From: Aquilaria yunnanensis
Lineage: Eukaryota; Streptophyta; Magnoliopsida; Malvales; Thymelaeaceae
DNA length: 64,000 nucleotides
NCBI GenBank assembly: GCA_039654915.1
Contig: CM077593.1
Span: forward strand, 40,084,501 to 40,148,500
Direction of reading: 5' to 3'
Positions 11,610-22,771 of this stretch are shown here, one piece after another; within the stretch, counting starts at the first letter, position 1, and every line of letters begins with the position of its first letter. The notes beneath the pieces are model-generated. The model did no database searches. It was not told the origin of the DNA and worked only from the letters and a program-made list of their open reading frames with translations. The translations under genes were made by a program, and so were the position numbers.

Positions 11610-12476
11610 TGATAGCCAAAGGCTGTCGCCTCAATCTGGCCGAATACCCTGCCACAACAACGGCCAGAAGAACTGGCGCTTCCCGGGAATAGGTGGAATC
11701 ATGCACCTCGGGAGATAGCCTGAGAGCTCCGAGCCTCGGCACGCCAGTAAAACTTGAGGACTCCATTCGCCCCCCAAGGTTGTGAACAACGCGCCTTCGG
11801 AAAAGTGGCACCAGACATTGCTGCCCGAATATGATATCCCCGAAGGCGGAACCCCCTGGAACTGGGAACCCCCGAACTGAGGGTAGGCTTCCCGAAGAGG
11901 CTCTGTCCGAACTAGAGGATGACCTCGCCCAGGGACCTCGGGAGTACGGCAGGCGCATTTAAGGAAGCATTTAAGGAAGCCTCTGACACGTCCCACCACA
12001 GACGTAAAAAGTCGCCCTGACGCGCAGACGCCATCAGAATCATATCATGGCCCGTCTCAGCACAAGGCTCGAGGCCAACTAGTTACCAACTATCTGTCCC
12101 CTACGCCCAGACGTTCAGGAGCATCCGACCGCACACGTGTCATGATCTGAACGGGCTAGGTATTCCTATATATACAGGAAATAAATACTTGACAGGAGGT
12201 TGGCAGGCCGGATATACAGCTCCCACACTCTGAGAAAATACCAGGCGAGACTTTTCTGCCTTTCTCTTTGAGCTAGTGACTTTCTCCTTCTTCCGGCCAC
12301 CACTGACTTGGGCGTCGGAGGCACCCCCCCCGGAAAAACACTCCGGGGGCCTCCTAACCCTGTTTACCAGCTTTTCAGGTACTCTCTTTGGGGCGATCCA
12401 CCATCCAGGCGTTCTTCCTCCTAGAAGTCTCCTCAACAGTCATCATGACTCACAACGATGAGGCCTTAGGCCATCA
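11610..12476 (+). repeat. 5' LTR of element B (type 1)
   Basis: 867 bp from TGATAGCC to GGCCATCA. It supplies the promoter for gag-pol and, unusually, the gag start codon (ATG at 12445-12447), 32 bp before the LTR end. It contains several TGACACG-type motifs (for example CTCTGACACGTCC near 11980). Confidence 0.95.
12134..12174 (+). promoter_or_regulatory. LTR promoter of element B: CACGTG box and TATA box
   Basis: CACGTG at 12134-12139 lies inside ACACGTGT, and TATATATA is at 12167-12174, 27 bp downstream. The pair recurs at similar spacing in the LTRs of A (7428/7461), S1 (6012/6045), E (28834/28867) and S2 (63599/63632), so it is conserved between LTR subtypes. CACGTG is the plant G-box/ABRE core bound by bZIP and bHLH factors. 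Transcription would start about 30 bp after TATA, near 12200. Confidence 0.75.
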
Positions 12477-15400
12477 TTTGGCGCCGTCTGTGGGAACCCG
12501 CTCGCAGATTGCCGTCGTTGAGACTCGGCGTTCTAAGGACAAGGGACTCCCAAGGTCCTCGTCCGCGCCTGAGATACAACCGGCTGCTGAGCAGACACTC
12601 CCAGAGACTTCTACGCCCGAGGAGGACCGCCCTCTGGTAATCACCATGAGCTTCTTGAGGGACTTTCAGCGCTCGGTCGTTGCTGAAATGACTCAGCAGA
12701 TCGACCGAAAATGGCCACAGCAGTCACAGGCCCAGAAACCCTCCTCATCAACACGCCCTCGGGAGAGAAGCCCCAAGTCTACACACCGCAGTTCAGAAAG
12801 TGGAGATCCTCGCGGAGAATCATCCACAGAAGATATAGCCCTCGGGAAACGGCCTGTGGGACAAACCGGGTCCAAGCGACCGAGAGTCTCACAGCGAAGC
12901 AGTTCGTCGCCCGAGGCGAGGGCCTTGACCCCTCCGCGCCGAACTCGCTCCCCGAAAAGGCGCCGGCGATGTCCCTCCCGCGAAAATGGTCCTAGCGCCA
13001 CTGCGCTTATGGAAAGGATATTGGCACGGCTGGACAGAGTGGAGAAGCAAGTGACCAGAAAACCTGTTTGGGACAGGCTGTCGGGGGCATTATGCGAAGA
13101 TGGCTCCCCATTTATTCGCACCGTCGTTGAGGCAGCTATGCCAGGCGACTTCAGAGTGCCTAGGCTGGAGATCTATGATGGCCGGATTGATCCACAGGCC
13201 CATCTGACGAAGTACAGGCGGAGCATGATAATGCACGGAGCTGATGACGCTACCATGTGCAAATGCTTTGAAGTCACCCTCACGGGCCCAGCAACAGCAT
13301 GGTACAATTCGTTGCCCCCAGGGACTATCACTGAGTTTCAGGAGTTGTCCACAGCCTTTACCCAGCAGTTCATTGGGAGCAGGCCGACGGCCAAAATGCC
13401 TGTACAGATGTTCGACATAGAGCAGAGAAACGGAGAGACGATCCGAGACTATGTCGAACGATTCAACAGGGAAGCACTCAGCGTCCCGGACTTCCGGCCC
13501 GAAATCCGCATCCTCGCTATGACACGGGGCCTTCGGCGTGACTCACAGCTGTTCTACGAGTTCTCAAAGGACCCCCCGGAGACCCTCGGAGAATTTTACC
13601 GAAGGGCAGAGCAGCACATGACAGCCGAGGAATTGAGGATGGCGGGGCCGAAGTCTGATCATCACCGCGCCGAAGGGTCCAGCCAGCAAGCTCGGCATCT
13701 TTCTGAACATACATGTCGACCATGCCGAATGCGAGGAAAGAAACCTCAAAGTTTCACACCCTTGAGCACGACACGGACCAACATTCTCATGGCGCTGGAA
13801 AGGCAAGGGACGCAGATTCGGCGGCCAAAGGCCATGGCCACCGATAATAAGAAGAATGCCAAGAAGTTCTGCCAGTTTCATCGCGACCACGGTCATGACA
13901 CCGAAGACTGCTTCCAGCTGAAGAAGTACATAGAGTCGCTGATCAAACAGGGCCAGCTTCGCAAATACCTGCGGATGCCCTCCCCAAAAGGCAGAAAAGA
14001 GGAGGAAGAGAGGGCCGAAAACGAGGACTATGACTCCAACAGGCGGAGAAACAGAAGTCCAAAAAGGCGTCTTCCACCTCCAGTAGGGGTCATCCAAACC
14101 ATCACCACGGGGCTCCCATCCTCGGAAAGAAAGTGGAAGGCCAGAGAAATTGCGGTTATGGAGTATCAAAGTCCATCAAAGAAATTGGCTCGCAAAGATG
14201 GCTCCACTGTCGTCTTCCCCCACGACGACCTGCTGCTGATAATGGCGAGAATAGGGAACTGGGACGTCAAGAGAGTGTTGCTTGATGATGGCTCAAATGC
14301 TGACATCCTATTCTCGCACTTACTGCCGAGCTTGGGCATCTCCAGCAGCGAACTTAAACCTGTCACCACGCCCACCTTCGGCGTTGGGCCATCCGAACTA
14401 CCCGTCCTCGGATGGATCGACCTCCCTTTGATGATGAAAGGCACTTCGGTAGACGGAGCAGCTGAGTTGTACGTGTCCACAATGGCAAGATTCATCGTCA
14501 TGGATGTCCCGTCTTCGTACAACGCCATCCTTGGAAGGCGGACTCAGGGGAACCTGCACATTCGCCCCGATGTGAAGTACTTGACTGTCACATTCGCCAC
14601 CAAGGATGGAGATGCAGAGGTCTTCATCGACCAAGCCGAGGTAAGAAAGGTGTTTGTAAAAACACGAAAGGCTCCGGCAAACAGCTCTACACAAACGGTG
14701 GAGGCAAAGGCGCAGGAGAAAGGCAAAGAAGGAGATCCCGCAGAAGCAGAAACGGAAGCAGTAGATCTTGTCCCAGGACAATCTACCCGAATAGGGAAGA
14801 GCTTGGCCAAAGGTGATAAGGAAAATCTTGTATCCTTTCTGCTAAAAAATAAAGATCTGTTTGCCTACTCGCCGAAAGACATGCCAGGAGTGAACCCTGG
14901 CATAATACAGCACAGCCTCAAAGTAAGCCCGGAAGCAAAACCTATCAGGCAAAAGAAACAAAGCATCTCAGCCCACAAAAGCAACTTCGTGAAAACCGAA
15001 GTCCAGCGCCTATTGGATGCTGAAGTTATCAGGGAGGTAAAATACCCCGAATGGTTAAGCAACGTGGTCATTGCCACAAAAGAAGGTAGCAGCAAACTCC
15101 GGATGTGCATTGATTTCAGAAACTTGAACGATGCTTGCCCGAAAGACTCATTTCCCCTCCCGCCAATAGATCAACTGGTAGATTCAACGGCCGAATACGG
15201 GCTCCTGAGCTTCCTAGATGCCTTCAGCGGCTACCATCAGATAAGGATGGACCCCGAAGATGAAGAAAAAACTGCCTTCATCACCGAGGGAGGAACGTAC
15301 TGTTATATCAGAATGCCCTTTGGGCTGAAAAATGCAGGAGCCACCTACCAGAGACTGATGAACAAGGTCTTTAACGACCAAATGGGGAGAAACATGGAAG

Positions 15401-17943
15401 TATATGTTGATGATATGATAGTAAAAAGCAAGCTGCCCGGCTACCACGTTGCAGATTTGGAGGAAACCTTCCAAAAGCTCAGAGCCTTCGGGATTCGCCT
15501 TAACCCCGAGAAGTGTATCTTCGGGGTGACGTCGGGAAAATTCCTTGGGTACATGGTATCCGAAAGAGGCATCGACGCCAATCCTGAGAAGATTAAGGCT
15601 CTGCTTGAGTTCCGAACTCCTGCCACAGTCAAAGACGTGCAGAGACTAACCGGAAGAATAACCTCTCTGAGCAGGTTTATTTCCAGGTACGGAGATAGGT
15701 GTAGACCTTTCTTCAAAGTCCTCACAAAGGCAGCAAAGATGGAAGGCGACGTCGGAAGAAACAATCATCCCTGGGATGAAGATTGCCAAAAGGCCTGGGA
15801 AGAACTCAAAGTCTACCTGGCCAGCCTGCCGACTCTGCGACAACCTCGGGAGGGAGAACCCCTCGTACTGTACCTCGCCGTCACAGAAAAGGCCGTGAGC
15901 TCGGTCCTGGTAAAAGAAGAAGGGCCGAAACAATGGCCGGTCTACTACGTCAGCAAGTCCCTGCATGGCGCCGAAGTCAGGTACCCTTTGCTTCAAAAAG
16001 CTATATACGCCTTGGTGCTTGCAGGAAGAAGACTGCGACCATATTTCCAGGCTCACCCCATCATCGTCCGAAGTAGTCTACCACTACGGGATGTTATGAA
16101 GAGAGTTGATCATTCGGGAAGGCTCTCCAAGTGGTGCATAGAGCTTGGCGAACACGAAATCACGTATGAGCCTCGGAAGGCCATAAAAGCCCAAGCATTG
16201 GCAGATTTTATCGCCGAAATACCCACCACTGAGGAGAACCACTCAGATCCGAAAGAAGGTGAGCCAGAATGGACCTTGCATGCTGACGGAGCCTCGGGGT
16301 CCGTGCACCAGGGAGCTGGAATAGTTATCAGAGGACCCGAAGGCTTAGAGGTGATGAAGGCTATCAAGTTCAGCTTCAACGTCACCAATAATGTGGCTGA
16401 GTATGAAGCCCTCATAGCGGGATTACGCTTGGCCAGAAAGATTGGCGTGAGAAACTTAAGGGCTCAAAGCGATTCCCAGCTGGTAGTTCGGCAGACGGCA
16501 GGAGATTATGGGGCGAAGGACCCAATCTTGGCAAAATACCACGAGCTGGTAAGAAAACTCATCCAAGAGTTTGACGCCGTGCGGATCGAAAATGTACCCC
16601 GGTGGAATAACACTGAGGCAGATTGCTTAGCGAAGTCCAAAACATACACCGAGGTGCTAGACCATCCAAGCATCTCCGTGCTAAGCGTAACGACCTCGGG
16701 AATGGGGTGGAAGGACCCCATAAAGAGATACCTCGCAGAGAATGAGCTTTCCGAAGACGCCGGCAATGCTGCAAGACTGCGAAGACGCGCCGGAAGATTC
16801 TTCCTGATTGGTGAAGAGTTATATCGGCAAGGATATGCAAATCCGCTGCAGAGATGTGTGGGCGAAGAGGATACTGAGATGGTCCTCGAAGAAGTCCACG
16901 AAGGCATGTGCGGCTCGCACATTGGAACTGATGCCCTTGCAGCAGTGATACTCCGCCAAGGATACTTCTGGCCTACCCTGAGAAAGGACGCAAGGCAGTT
17001 CGACCAGAAGTGCGGTAGTTGCCAGAGACATGCAAAAATCTAGAGGATACCCTCGGAAATGGTAACGTCGGCAGACTATCCTTGGCCCTTCGCAGTCTGG
17101 GGTATAGACCTTATTGGGCCACTCCCCACAGCGCCCGGAGGCGTGAAATTCTGTGTGGTAGTAGTGGACTATTTCTCAAAGTGGGTAGAGGCAGAACCAC
17201 TAGCAACTATCTCGGCAAAAGAAGTGCAGAAGTTCGTATGGAAGAACATCGTATGCAGATTTGGCATACCGAGGGTACTAGTAGCTGATAATGGATCCCA
17301 GTTCATAGACAAAGGATTCCAGGAATCCATCAGCGACGTCGGAATAAAGATGCACTTCGCCCAAGTAACTCACCCCCAAAGCAATGGGCAGGTGGAAGTA
17401 TCAAACAGGACCATAAAAGATGGCCTGAAAAAGAGACTTGGGGAAGCCAAGGGGAAATGGCCAGGAGAACTCCAAAGTGTATTGTGGAGCTACCGAACGA
17501 CGCCACGAAGAGCCACAGGGGAAACTCCCTTCTCACTCGTCTTCGGAACAGAGGCCATTATCCCAATAGAGATAGTTCAGCCTTCAATACGGGTGCAAGT
17601 ATTTAATGAAGGCGGAAACGACCTCGGTCTGAGAACTAAGCTCGACCTTGTGGCCGAACACAGAGAAATAGCCGAGCTGAGAAGAAAAGCTTTCCAGCAA
17701 AGAGTGGCCGCGGCTATCAACTTAAAAGCCAGGCCAAAAGAAATCAAAAAAGGAGACCTCGTTCTCCGAAAGGCCGACTTTGCACCCCGAAGGCCATCTC
17801 ACGGAGTACTTCGCGCAAATTGGGAAGGACCTTATCTGGTTCTCACCGAAGTACGAAAAGGCGTGTACAAGCTTGGCGACGCCGAAGGCATAGAATTGAA
17901 AAACACTTGGCATTCAGACGCCCTGAAAAAATTCTACGCCTAA
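12445..17943 (+). pseudogene. gag-pol: Element B gag-pol polyprotein, one in-frame stop
   Basis: 1,832 sense codons plus a terminal TAA, from the ATG inside the LTR; the conserved in-frame ATG at 12646 is an alternative start. Gag core: about residues 233-396 (CFEVTLTGPATAWYNSLPPG). Zinc knuckle: [14 protein letters not shown], 476-489. Protease active site: DDGS, 614-617. RT: YVDD at 987-990. A degenerate native RNase H follows. The second RNase H has catalytic D1281, E1319 or E1321, D1343 and D1393. Integrase: zinc residues H1485, H1492, C1523, C1526 and catalytic D1555, D1615, E1651 (DD35E), with a C-terminal FAPRRPSHGVLRANWEGPYL segment. The single lesion is TAG at 17041-17043 (codon 1533), where C keeps CAG. 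It separates the integrase core from the rest, so this copy could make Gag through RNase H but no complete integrase unless the stop is read through. Confidence 0.95.
12479..12496 (+). other. Primer binding site of element B
   Basis: TGGCGCCGTCTGTGGGAA starts two bases after the 5' LTR. The first nine bases fit the 3' end of plant tRNA-Asp, but the rest departs from it, so the primer is only probably tRNA-Asp. The gag frame reads straight through it (LAPSVG). Confidence 0.8.
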
Positions 17944-18094
17944 GGTTGCGCGGAAGAAATATATTGTACAAAAAATATTCTAAGTACAGGATGGTCCGGA
18001 GAAGAATGGTCTTGAGAAAATTTTTAAGTATACCAAATTGTCCAGGACAAAATTCCGCGAAGGTGCTCGCCACGAAAAAAGCAGATATGACTTC

Positions 18095-18585
18095 CCGAAG
18101 TCCGTTGAGCCACTATGCTCGGGAAAAATGGGAAACAAGAATCTTGCAAAAGTACTCGGCATAATCAGTGCAGAGAAAATTTTCTGAACACCCTTGAGCG
18201 AACATGCTCGGGAAAAAGGGAAAGCAAGAATCTCGCAAAAGTGCACGCCAAAACAAAAGCAGAGGTAATTTCCGAACACCCTTGAGCGAACGTGCTCGGG
18301 AAAAAGGGAATGAGCGATCTCGTGAAAATTTTCCTAAGTCCCTTGAGCAAATATGCTCGGGACAATAGGAAGACAGAAAGTTTGGCTGAAGGTTTTCCGA
18401 AGGCCCTTGAGCGAACATGTTCGGGATAAAAGGAAACAAAAAGCCTGCAAAAGACTTAGCCAAATTTTTACAAACTTTCCAGAAAGTCTCTTGAGCGAGC
18501 ACGCTCGGGACAAAGGAAGGTAAAAAGTTTCTTTGGTTGCAGGTTTTCCGAAAGTCTCTTGAAGCAAACGTGTTCGGGACAGTGG
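18095..18585. repeat. Hairpin repeat array of element B, about seven units
   Basis: Seven imperfect units spaced about 60-95 bp apart, with hairpin cores near 18103, 18190, 18279, 18339, 18404, 18489 and 18558. Each core has GAGC, a six-base variable loop and GCTC or GTTC. On the gag-pol strand the stem extends to CTTGAGC/GCTCGGG with two G-U pairs. The loops vary (GAACAT, AAATAT, GAGCAC, CACTAT) while the stems are kept. The array lies between the convergent 3' ends of gag-pol (17943) and the antisense gene (18710). Possible roles in RNA 3' end formation or packaging are inference only. Confidence 0.75.
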
Positions 18586-18709
18586 AAATGAAGAAACTTG
18601 CAAGAAAGGACTTAGCCAAAAGATTGTTCATTTAGAGCAAATCGCCTTACAAAAGAAGTGCCCAAAGAAGGAGCACAAAGGAGAAAAATAAGAGGAGCCC
18701 TAAAACAAA

Positions 18710-21058
18710 CTAGGGAGAGCCGGGCGGACGAAGACCAGGAAGCTTCAGATGCTCGACCTTGGACCACTGCCACCGAGGTCCCTCAGGAATATTTAGGCCC
18801 TCCAGAAAAGTGAGGTCCAAATCTGGGAACCTCTGCAGCACCTGGTGCCGAGCGAGGCAGAAGCCGTCCTGAAAGGCGACCTTGGCCATGTCATCAGAAG
18901 TACATTTTTGAACGCCAAGGACATTGACCTCGTCCCTCAGCTCAGCAACCTCCTCTTCGAGCTTGCTTATCCCCAGCGTCTCTCCGGACTCCTTCTTCAG
19001 AGCCTCGACCTCGGCTTGAAGAGCATTGTTCTCGTCCGTCAACCTCAACGCAAGACTGTCGGAAACAGCCTTGTCCTTGACAAGATCTTCGTTGGCGGCG
19101 AGCAGCCCCTTTACTTGGTCGCCGAGGTCGGCAATCTTCCGGGAGGAGTCCTTTTCAAGTTCTTCTCTTTTCTTCGAGAGCTCCTCCCGAACGGCAGCAA
19201 GTTGCTGAGAACAATCCGCTGTCAGCTGCTGGTTGCTGGCGATCACCTTCGCAAGTGAAGCCTTCGCTTCACTGAGTTCCCGCGAAGTCGCATCCTTGGA
19301 GGCAGCCTGTCTGGCCACCCGAACTCGGAGATAACCAGCGTACTCCAGCAGCTACGGCAAGGCAAAAGTCCAGGTTAGTACAAGTCTAAACACTTAGAAA
19401 ATTGAGGAAAAAAGTGTAAAGACTATACCTGAGCAGCATGCTCGGTGACTTTTGCGGCGAGGGTATTATCCCCCGGGTGAGCCGCCACAATGGCCTGGAA
19501 GGAGGCATCAGTGGTCATCCCCTTCCAAATCTCTTTTGTCATCTTCGGACAATCGTCGGAGAACAAATTCATATCCTCCGTGATTGTCCAAAAGGGCTCC
19601 AAGGGGATCTTCCCCTCAGGGATTGTGGCATCGCGCAGGGCCCGTTTCCTCTCATGAATGGCCCTCCAGCCAGCAGTAAGAGGCTCCCCTGAAAGTGAGA
19701 AGGAAGTTAGGAGCAGAAGAAAAATTCGCGAAAGGAAAAGGAGCTGAACTTCGCCTAAAGGCATACCTGGAGGAACCTCGGAGACAGTGTCCTCGGGATC
19801 CTCGGGCCCCTCGGAAGAAAGACCCTTACCCTTCTGCCGGTACCGCTCCTCGGCGGTGGGTACTTCTACCACTACAGTGTTTCTGGGGGCCTCGAGGTCG
19901 AGAGGAGGCACCTCGGCGGAAGTAGCAGGGACCTCGGCCGGTGGAATTTCAACAAGACCAGCGTCTTCGCCAGCTTCTTCTTCCAAAAGCTCTGGCTGAG
20001 AAGGCTGGAGAGCCTTCCTAGCTCGCTTCACCGAGGGTCCCGCCCCTGTCGTCTTCCTTCTTCGGGAAGCCGCCTTCTTTGTCTGATCCCCCTTCTCCAC
20101 TTGGCCAGAAAAGAGGGCCTTGTAATAAGCGGTAGCCCCATCGCCCATCTCTGAAAAAGAGAAGAAATATCAGCGTAAGTCCGAGGAAAAAGTATAAAGG
20201 GATGGAAGATTACTCACTTTCGGCAAAAGTTTCGAAAGAAGTCTCCCCCTTAAGGAGCTTGACCAGCCAGGAGTCTTTCCCGGCGATGGCGGGAGCGGGC
20301 ATATTGAGGTCAGTCACGTGCTCCTTAACCACTTTCAGCTCCCGAAGGACTTCTTCGGTCATCAACCTCCAGTTGATAGGAAAGGGGTAAAGAGCACGAG
20401 GAGAGACCTCGGGAGCCCAGTCAGCGACTGCCCGAATGCGGGCGTCGAAATCCGCGAACACGAAAGCCAACGGTGGGGTCAGCAGCATCCTCGGATCAAC
20501 GACGTCTGCGTTCAGCACTCCCTGAGCCCACCTGGTCGGGACATCAGACCAGTTCTTATCCACCTTGAGGAAAAAGAACTTAGGCTGCCACCCCCGCCAG
20601 CTATCCTTCGTGTCAAAGGTGAAGGTGAATTTTTTGCTCCCGGATCCCCGAGGCAGCAGGAAAAAGAAGCCACCCTTCGGGACCACATAGAGCTTGTAGT
20701 ACTGCATGAAAATGATGAAGTGGGGCTTTATCCCGAACACGCCACACATGCAGAGGTAGGCGTTAAAATAGCAGTACGCGTTCGGGGGAAGCTGGTTCAC
20801 AGCAATGCCATGGAATTGGCAGAACTCGCAAACCACCTTCGGGGGAGGATACCGAAGTCTAGCCTTCAGTTGGGCTCGGAAGACGGTAACCTCGTTGCCA
20901 CGGTTTGAAAAAGCAAAATGGCTAGAACGAGGCAGTCTGGTCACAGCGTAAGACGGAAGAAAGAATTTTTTCTTCCACCTCTCTAGTTTTTCGGGGGTGG
21001 TACAGCAAGGATGGGCCAGAAGAGGTTTCCAGCTCTCGGGAACAGGCATCGCAGACAT
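18710..21058 (-). CDS. Element B antisense gene: intact four-exon coiled-coil protein, 708 aa
   Basis: Exons on the minus strand are 21058-20218, 20150-19767, 19688-19429 and 19351-18710. Introns of 67, 78 and 77 bp all begin GT and end AG, and the phases join to an open frame of 709 codons including the stop. Residues 1-280 form a conserved domain (PESWKPLLAHPCC; FCQFHGIAVNQLPPN; LPRGSGSKKFTFTF). It resembles plant proteins labelled putative gypsy-type transposon (Transposase_28), from memory. Residues 281-408 are low-complexity, with basic clusters (SRRRK, KRARK) that could be nuclear signals, then an acidic, Pro/Ala-rich stretch. Residues 409-495 contain FWTITEDMNLFSDDCPKM. Residues 496-708 are largely coiled coil, with the tail FQDGFCLARHQVL. 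Antisense ORFs downstream of pol are known in Tat elements; their function is not. All four exons are free of stops, unlike the copies in A, C, D, E and F. Confidence 0.85.
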
Positions 21059-21347
21059 GAAAAAGAGTTTGAGATGGAAAAGAAAATAGTTTCCAGAAAA
21101 AACTCAGAAGACGAGTTTGGAAAAAACAACAGTTTTCCAGAAAAACTCAGAAAAATAGAGGAATCAGAGTACTCTGAAAATCAAAAACCCACCAAAAGAT
21201 TTGCCTGAGGACGCCGTCGTGAAAGTTGGTAGGAAAAAGCTCTGATTAAAGAAGCTCCGCCACAGAAAGCAAGATAAAACGCAAGAACAGAGGGCAGAGC
21301 AGAAAAAGAGCAGAAAAACAGTAAGTGGGACTTATGATGGAATGGGC

Positions 21348-21491
21348 TATTTATAGGCCAAAGGTGGGTAACCGAAAGAACATCATAAGTACCCATTGGA
21401 GGCGAACCGTCGGCGTAACTGCCCGCTGCACCCGAAAAGGTGTGCCTTCTGTAAATGACGCGCCTCTCCTCCAATGGCAAGAAGCCACGTG
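21348..21491 (-). promoter_or_regulatory. Promoter of element B antisense gene
   Basis: Read on the minus strand, CACGTG in a GACACGTGGC context (21486-21491) is followed 130 bp later by TATAAATA (21348-21355). The ATG at 21058 lies about 290 bp beyond TATA, giving a predicted leader of about 260 nt. The arrangement is the same in C and A, and similar in F. It drives transcription away from the 3' LTR, toward the pol 3' end. Confidence 0.7.
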
Positions 21492-21650
21492 TCAACCGCT
21501 GCGCAGAAATGGGGGACGTGCCTCCCCAAACGTGCCTGGAAAACCGGGACACGCCTCCTGATTGGGACACGTCGTTTGACATCCCTGAGAAATGGAGACG
21601 CGCCGCTCAGTCTGACACGCTTGGCCATCAGACCTGCAGAAATAAAAAGC

Positions 21651-21825
21651 AGGCCACCTCGAGGACACCAAGAGACAGGCTATGGCTGAACAGCCCATGA
21701 CTTTTGGGCAAGAGGTGTATCTTCGGTACAGGCTTTGCCTCGGAGACACCAAAGAATAGGCCAAGGCCGAACAGCCCAGACCCTCGGGCAAAAGGTGCGA
21801 CCTCGGAACAGGTTATGCTTCCCAA
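21651..21825. repeat. Upstream direct repeats of element B, two units of about 85 bp
   Basis: Two imperfect copies starting near 21655 and 21738. Each contains ACACCAAAGA-like sequence, then GAACAGCCC, then GGGCAAGAGGTG or GGGCAAAAGGTG, then CGGTACAGG or CGGAACAGG. They lie between the antisense promoter and the polypurine tract and recur in the other elements. They may be enhancer-like for either promoter; this is not testable from one sequence. No ORF of interest overlaps them. Confidence 0.6.
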
Positions 21826-21886
21826 CAAGACTCCCAACGGCAACCTCGGAAAGAGATGCAAACCGAAGTCTTCACTTCGGCTTTCC

Positions 21887-21895
21887 AGAGGGGGG
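21887..21895 (+). other. Polypurine tract of element B
   Basis: AGAGGGGGG followed by CATG and then the 3' LTR at 21900. This is the expected plus-strand primer site. Confidence 0.85.
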
Positions 21896-21899
21896 CATG

Positions 21900-22766
21900 T
21901 GATAGCCAAAGGCTGTCGCCTCAATCTGGCCGAATACCCTGCCACAACAACGGCCAGAAGAACTGGCGCTTCCCGGGAATAGGTGGAATCATGCACCTCG
22001 GGAGATAGCCTGAGAGCTCCGAGCCTCGGCACGCCAGTAAAACTTGAGGACTCCATTCGCCCCCCAAGGTTGTGAACAACGCGCCTTTGGAAAAGTGGCA
22101 CCAGACATTGCTGCCCGAATATGATATCCCCGAAGGCGGAACCCCCTGGAACTGGGAACCCCCGAACTGAGGGTAGGCTTCCCGAAGAGGCTCTGTCCGA
22201 ACTAGAGGACGACCTCGCCCAGGGACCTCGGGAGTACGGCAGGCGCATTTAAGGAAGCATTTAAGGAAGCCTCTGACACGTCCCACCACAGACGTAAAAA
22301 GTCACCCTGACGCGCAGACGCCATCAGAATCATATCATGGCCCGTCTCAGCACAAGGCTCGAGGCCAACTAGTTACCAACTATCTGTCCCCTACGCCCAG
22401 ACGTTCAGGAGCATCCGACCGCACACGTGTCATGATCTGAACGGGCTAGGTATTCCTATATATACAGGAAATAAATACTTGACAGGAGGTTGGCAGGCCG
22501 GATATACAGCTCCCACACTCTGAGAAAATACCAGGCGAGACTTTTCTGCCTTTCTCTTTGAGCTAGTGACTTTCTCCTTCTTCCGGCCACCACTGACTTG
22601 GGCGTCGGAGGCTCCCCCCCCGGAAAAACACTCCGGGGGCCTCCTAACCCTGTTTACCAGCTTTTCAGGTACTCTCCTTGGGGCGATCCACCATCCAGGC
22701 GTTCTTCCTCCTAGAAGTCTCCTCAACAGTCATCATGACTCACAACGATGAGGCCTTAGGCCATCA
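21900..22766 (+). repeat. 3' LTR of element B (type 1)
   Basis: 867 bp, the same length as the 5' LTR, with about five substitutions (for example GCGCCTTTGG here against GCGCCTTCGG). CACGTG is at 22424-22429 and TATATATA at 22457-22464. It carries its own copy of the gag ATG, which would read into flanking D sequence. GATGT follows at 22767-22771. Confidence 0.95.
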
Positions 22767-22771
22767 GATGT

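Larger units (their letters stand above)
11610..22766 (+). mobile_element. Element B: near-intact Tat-lineage retrotransposon, type 1
   Basis: A complete 11,157-bp element. It has two 867-bp LTRs (11610-12476 and 21900-22766), a PBS, gag-pol on the plus strand, a hairpin array, an intact antisense gene on the minus strand with its promoter, and a polypurine tract. The five-base duplication GATGT flanks it exactly (11605-11609 and 22767-22771). By hand I count five base differences between the LTRs (about 0.6%), so the insertion is young. The only coding defect I see in gag-pol is one TAG codon. It sits in the spacer after element D's pol. Confidence 0.96.
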
